DNA from: Acidobacteriota bacterium
GTDB lineage: Bacteria; Acidobacteriota; Vicinamibacteria; Marinacidobacterales; SMYC01
DNA: 14,635 bases
NCBI GenBank assembly: GCA_029263435.1
Contig: JAJCXL010000437.1
Location: 1-14,635 of the forward strand
Direction: 5' to 3'
Below, one piece after another: positions 13,181 through 14,635 of the stretch; positions within the stretch are counted from its first letter, which is position 1; the number at the start of each line of letters is the position of its first letter. Both the position numbers and the translations under genes were made by a program. Under the pieces are notes generated by a model. The model did not search any database and was not told the DNA's origin. It worked only from the letters and a program-made list of their open reading frames with translations.

Positions 13181-14635
13181 TCAAAACGCGTGGCCTAGGC
13201 TGAAGATGAACTGCCACGGGTCTTCACCCTCGCGAAGCGAGATGACCCGGGCCCAGTCGAAACGCAGCAGCCCAAAGGGGAGCGCGAGCCGGATACCTGC
13301 TCCCCAATTTTGACGTAGGTCTGACAGACGCATATCCGAAGGTGTCTCGAAGGCGTTGCCCGCGTCAAAGAACCCCACCCCCTCCAGGCGCCACGCAATG
13401 GGAAAGCGAACTTCCTGATTGAAAACCAGCGTTGCCGCGCCGCCCAGGGTTCGTTGAAGAATCGGGTCGAAGGGACCGAGGCTGCCTTGAGCGAAGCCGC
13501 GTACCGAGTTCGGGCCGCCGGCTTGAAACCGGTCATCTTCGACGAGCCGTTGACCAAAGCTGTTCGCCACGCCTACCCGGTAGCCGCCCGCCCAAACAAT
13601 GCCGCGGCCCAACGGGACGAAGGTATAGACCTGAGCGTACATCTTGACGAAAGTCAGCTCGGAGCCCAGGACCTTGGGCGCGCCTTGGAAGGAGAGGCTC
13701 CAAAACGTACCGCTCTTAGGATTGACGACACCGTTTCTGAAGTCTCCGATCAACGATCCGGTCAAGATGCCTCGGTCGACGGAGAACAATTGGCCCTCGG
13801 GGTCGAACTCGTCCGGGTCGAGCTCCGTCTCGGTGCGTTTGAAAGAGTAGCTCCACTGCAAGTCGAGCCCGGGCAGCAGCGGTCGGCCTTGCTGAGCCGT
13901 GAAAGTCCAGATTCGATCGGTGAACGGGAAGAAATCCTCATCGGCTGTCGGTGTCTCCCGATTGATGGCTCGTTCCACGAAGAAGTTCGTGTTGATCTTT
14001 AGCGGAAAGATGTACGGGGTGTTGTAGAGGAATCGGAAGATCCGCTGCTCGCTTCCCACGAGGGTACGAAATCCGGTTCTTTGGCCCGAGCCGAAAAGGT
14101 TCGGGGTTCGGACCTCGGCGACGACTTCGGCCAGCCCGTCGGTCGTGTAGCGAAACCCGTAATCGAGGGTTGCGACCGGCACCTCGGTGACATCGATGAC
14201 GATATCTTGCGTCGCCTGGGAATCGTCTGCCGGCTCTTCGATGACGACATCGGCCGAGCGAAAGATTCCGAGCTCGTACAGACGCCGCTGAGTCTCGTTC
14301 ACGCTCTCTGTCGTCAACGGTTCTCCGCTCGAAAGCGCCACCTCCCGACGGACCACCCGCTCGCGGGTACGACGATTGCCGGCCACGCGAACTTCTCCGA
14401 TAATCGCTTCTTGTCCTTCGCGGACGACGAACTCAGCGCGATAGGCTCCACCTTCGCCGTCGCCCACGACCGACGCTTCCACCTCCACGTCGCGAAAGCC
14501 CCGCCGACGATAGAGGGACGCCACCGCCGCCCGGTCGCTGACGAAGTCGGTGATGCGAAAAGGAGCCCCCGGACTGAGTTTCAGCTGTGCTTGCACCACC
14601 GCCGGGTCGATTTGACTCACGCCTTCGAGATCGAT
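13181..14635 (-). CDS. BamA/TamA (Omp85) family outer-membrane barrel protein, C-terminal part (partial)
   Basis: The minus-strand frame is open to the right window edge; a GTG at 14620 is probably internal because coding continues to 14635. About 484 residues are visible. The first part holds POTRA-like repeats (FVSDRAAVASLYRRRGFRDVEVE and GEVRVAGNRRTRERVVRREV). The rest is the Omp85 beta-barrel, with loop-6 motif SVRGF in GGPNSVRGFAQGSLGP, a FFDAGNAF strand and a final aromatic residue in LGHAF, as in outer-membrane proteins. BamA inserts barrel proteins, and TamA works with TamB; with the N-terminus missing I cannot tell which. It converges with the RRM gene across 34 bp, in which no T-tailed hairpin is visible. 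Confidence 0.92.
   Translation of the reverse strand: MDLEGVSQIDPAVVQAQLKLSPGAPFRITDFVSDRAAVASLYRRRGFRDVEVEASVVGDGEGGAYRAEFVVREGQEAIIGEVRVAGNRRTRERVVRREVALSSGEPLTTESVNETQRRLYELGIFRSADVVIEEPADDSQATQDIVIDVTEVPVATLDYGFRYTTDGLAEVVAEVRTPNLFGSGQRTGFRTLVGSEQRIFRFLYNTPYIFPLKINTNFFVERAINRETPTADEDFFPFTDRIWTFTAQQGRPLLPGLDLQWSYSFKRTETELDPDEFDPEGQLFSVDRGILTGSLIGDFRNGVVNPKSGTFWSLSFQGAPKVLGSELTFVKMYAQVYTFVPLGRGIVWAGGYRVGVANSFGQRLVEDDRFQAGGPNSVRGFAQGSLGPFDPILQRTLGGAATLVFNQEVRFPIAWRLEGVGFFDAGNAFETPSDMRLSDLRQNWGAGIRLALPFGLLRFDWARVISLREGEDPWQFIFSLGHAF

Noticed and set aside
13454..14002. Plus-strand open frame opposite the Omp85 barrel
   Set aside because: It lies fully inside a clear outer-membrane protein gene on the other strand and shows no domain or ribosome site.

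Overview
This is a GC-rich bacterial window with dense, mostly co-oriented genes, short spacers and several non-ATG starts. A POTRA/Omp85 outer-membrane barrel protein (minus strand, right edge), signal peptides and periplasmic thioredoxin-fold proteins point to a diderm. The gene mix and protein style resemble uncultured soil or sediment lineages such as Acidobacteriota, but this is an impression; no rRNA or taxonomic marker is present. I see no phage, transposase, tRNA or CRISPR.

Layout. (1) 1-249: the last 36 codons of the glycine-cleavage P-protein (gcvP), an intrinsic terminator whose loop is the gcvP stop codon, then a 28-bp tandem repeat. (2) 271-2248: a membrane-anchored metallophosphoesterase and a nitrilase-family hydrolase. 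(3) 2272-6102: an envelope block. A small His-containing four-helix membrane protein (minus) has a start that overlaps, head to head, the start of an exported beta-propeller/TlpA thioredoxin fusion; a membrane-anchored DsbA-like protein and an exported creatininase-fold protein with non-canonical metal-site residues follow. (4) 6099-8975: a SWIM/SNF2 helicase whose conventional start appears too far downstream. (5) 8983-11904: a tight run of class V aminotransferase, thyA, folA and ridA, i.e. dTMP/tetrahydrofolate metabolism with a PLP enzyme and an enamine deaminase. (6) 11901-12065: a 165-bp near-palindrome that begins at the ridA stop and resembles a non-autonomous (MITE-like) element or a structured RNA. 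(7) 12182-13146: an exported TPR protein with a dyad next to its Shine-Dalgarno, and an RRM RNA-binding protein that seems to start at ATC. (8) 13181-14635 minus: the C-terminal part of a BamA/TamA-type protein.

The least ordinary signals are the near-palindrome, the apparent ATC start of the RRM gene with a leader hairpin, the in-frame coding upstream of the SNF2 start, the propeller-TlpA/DsbA/membrane-protein block, and the creatininase homologue with changed metal ligands. Most other genes are recognisable members of known families. No single locus can be claimed as a proven new system from sequence alone.
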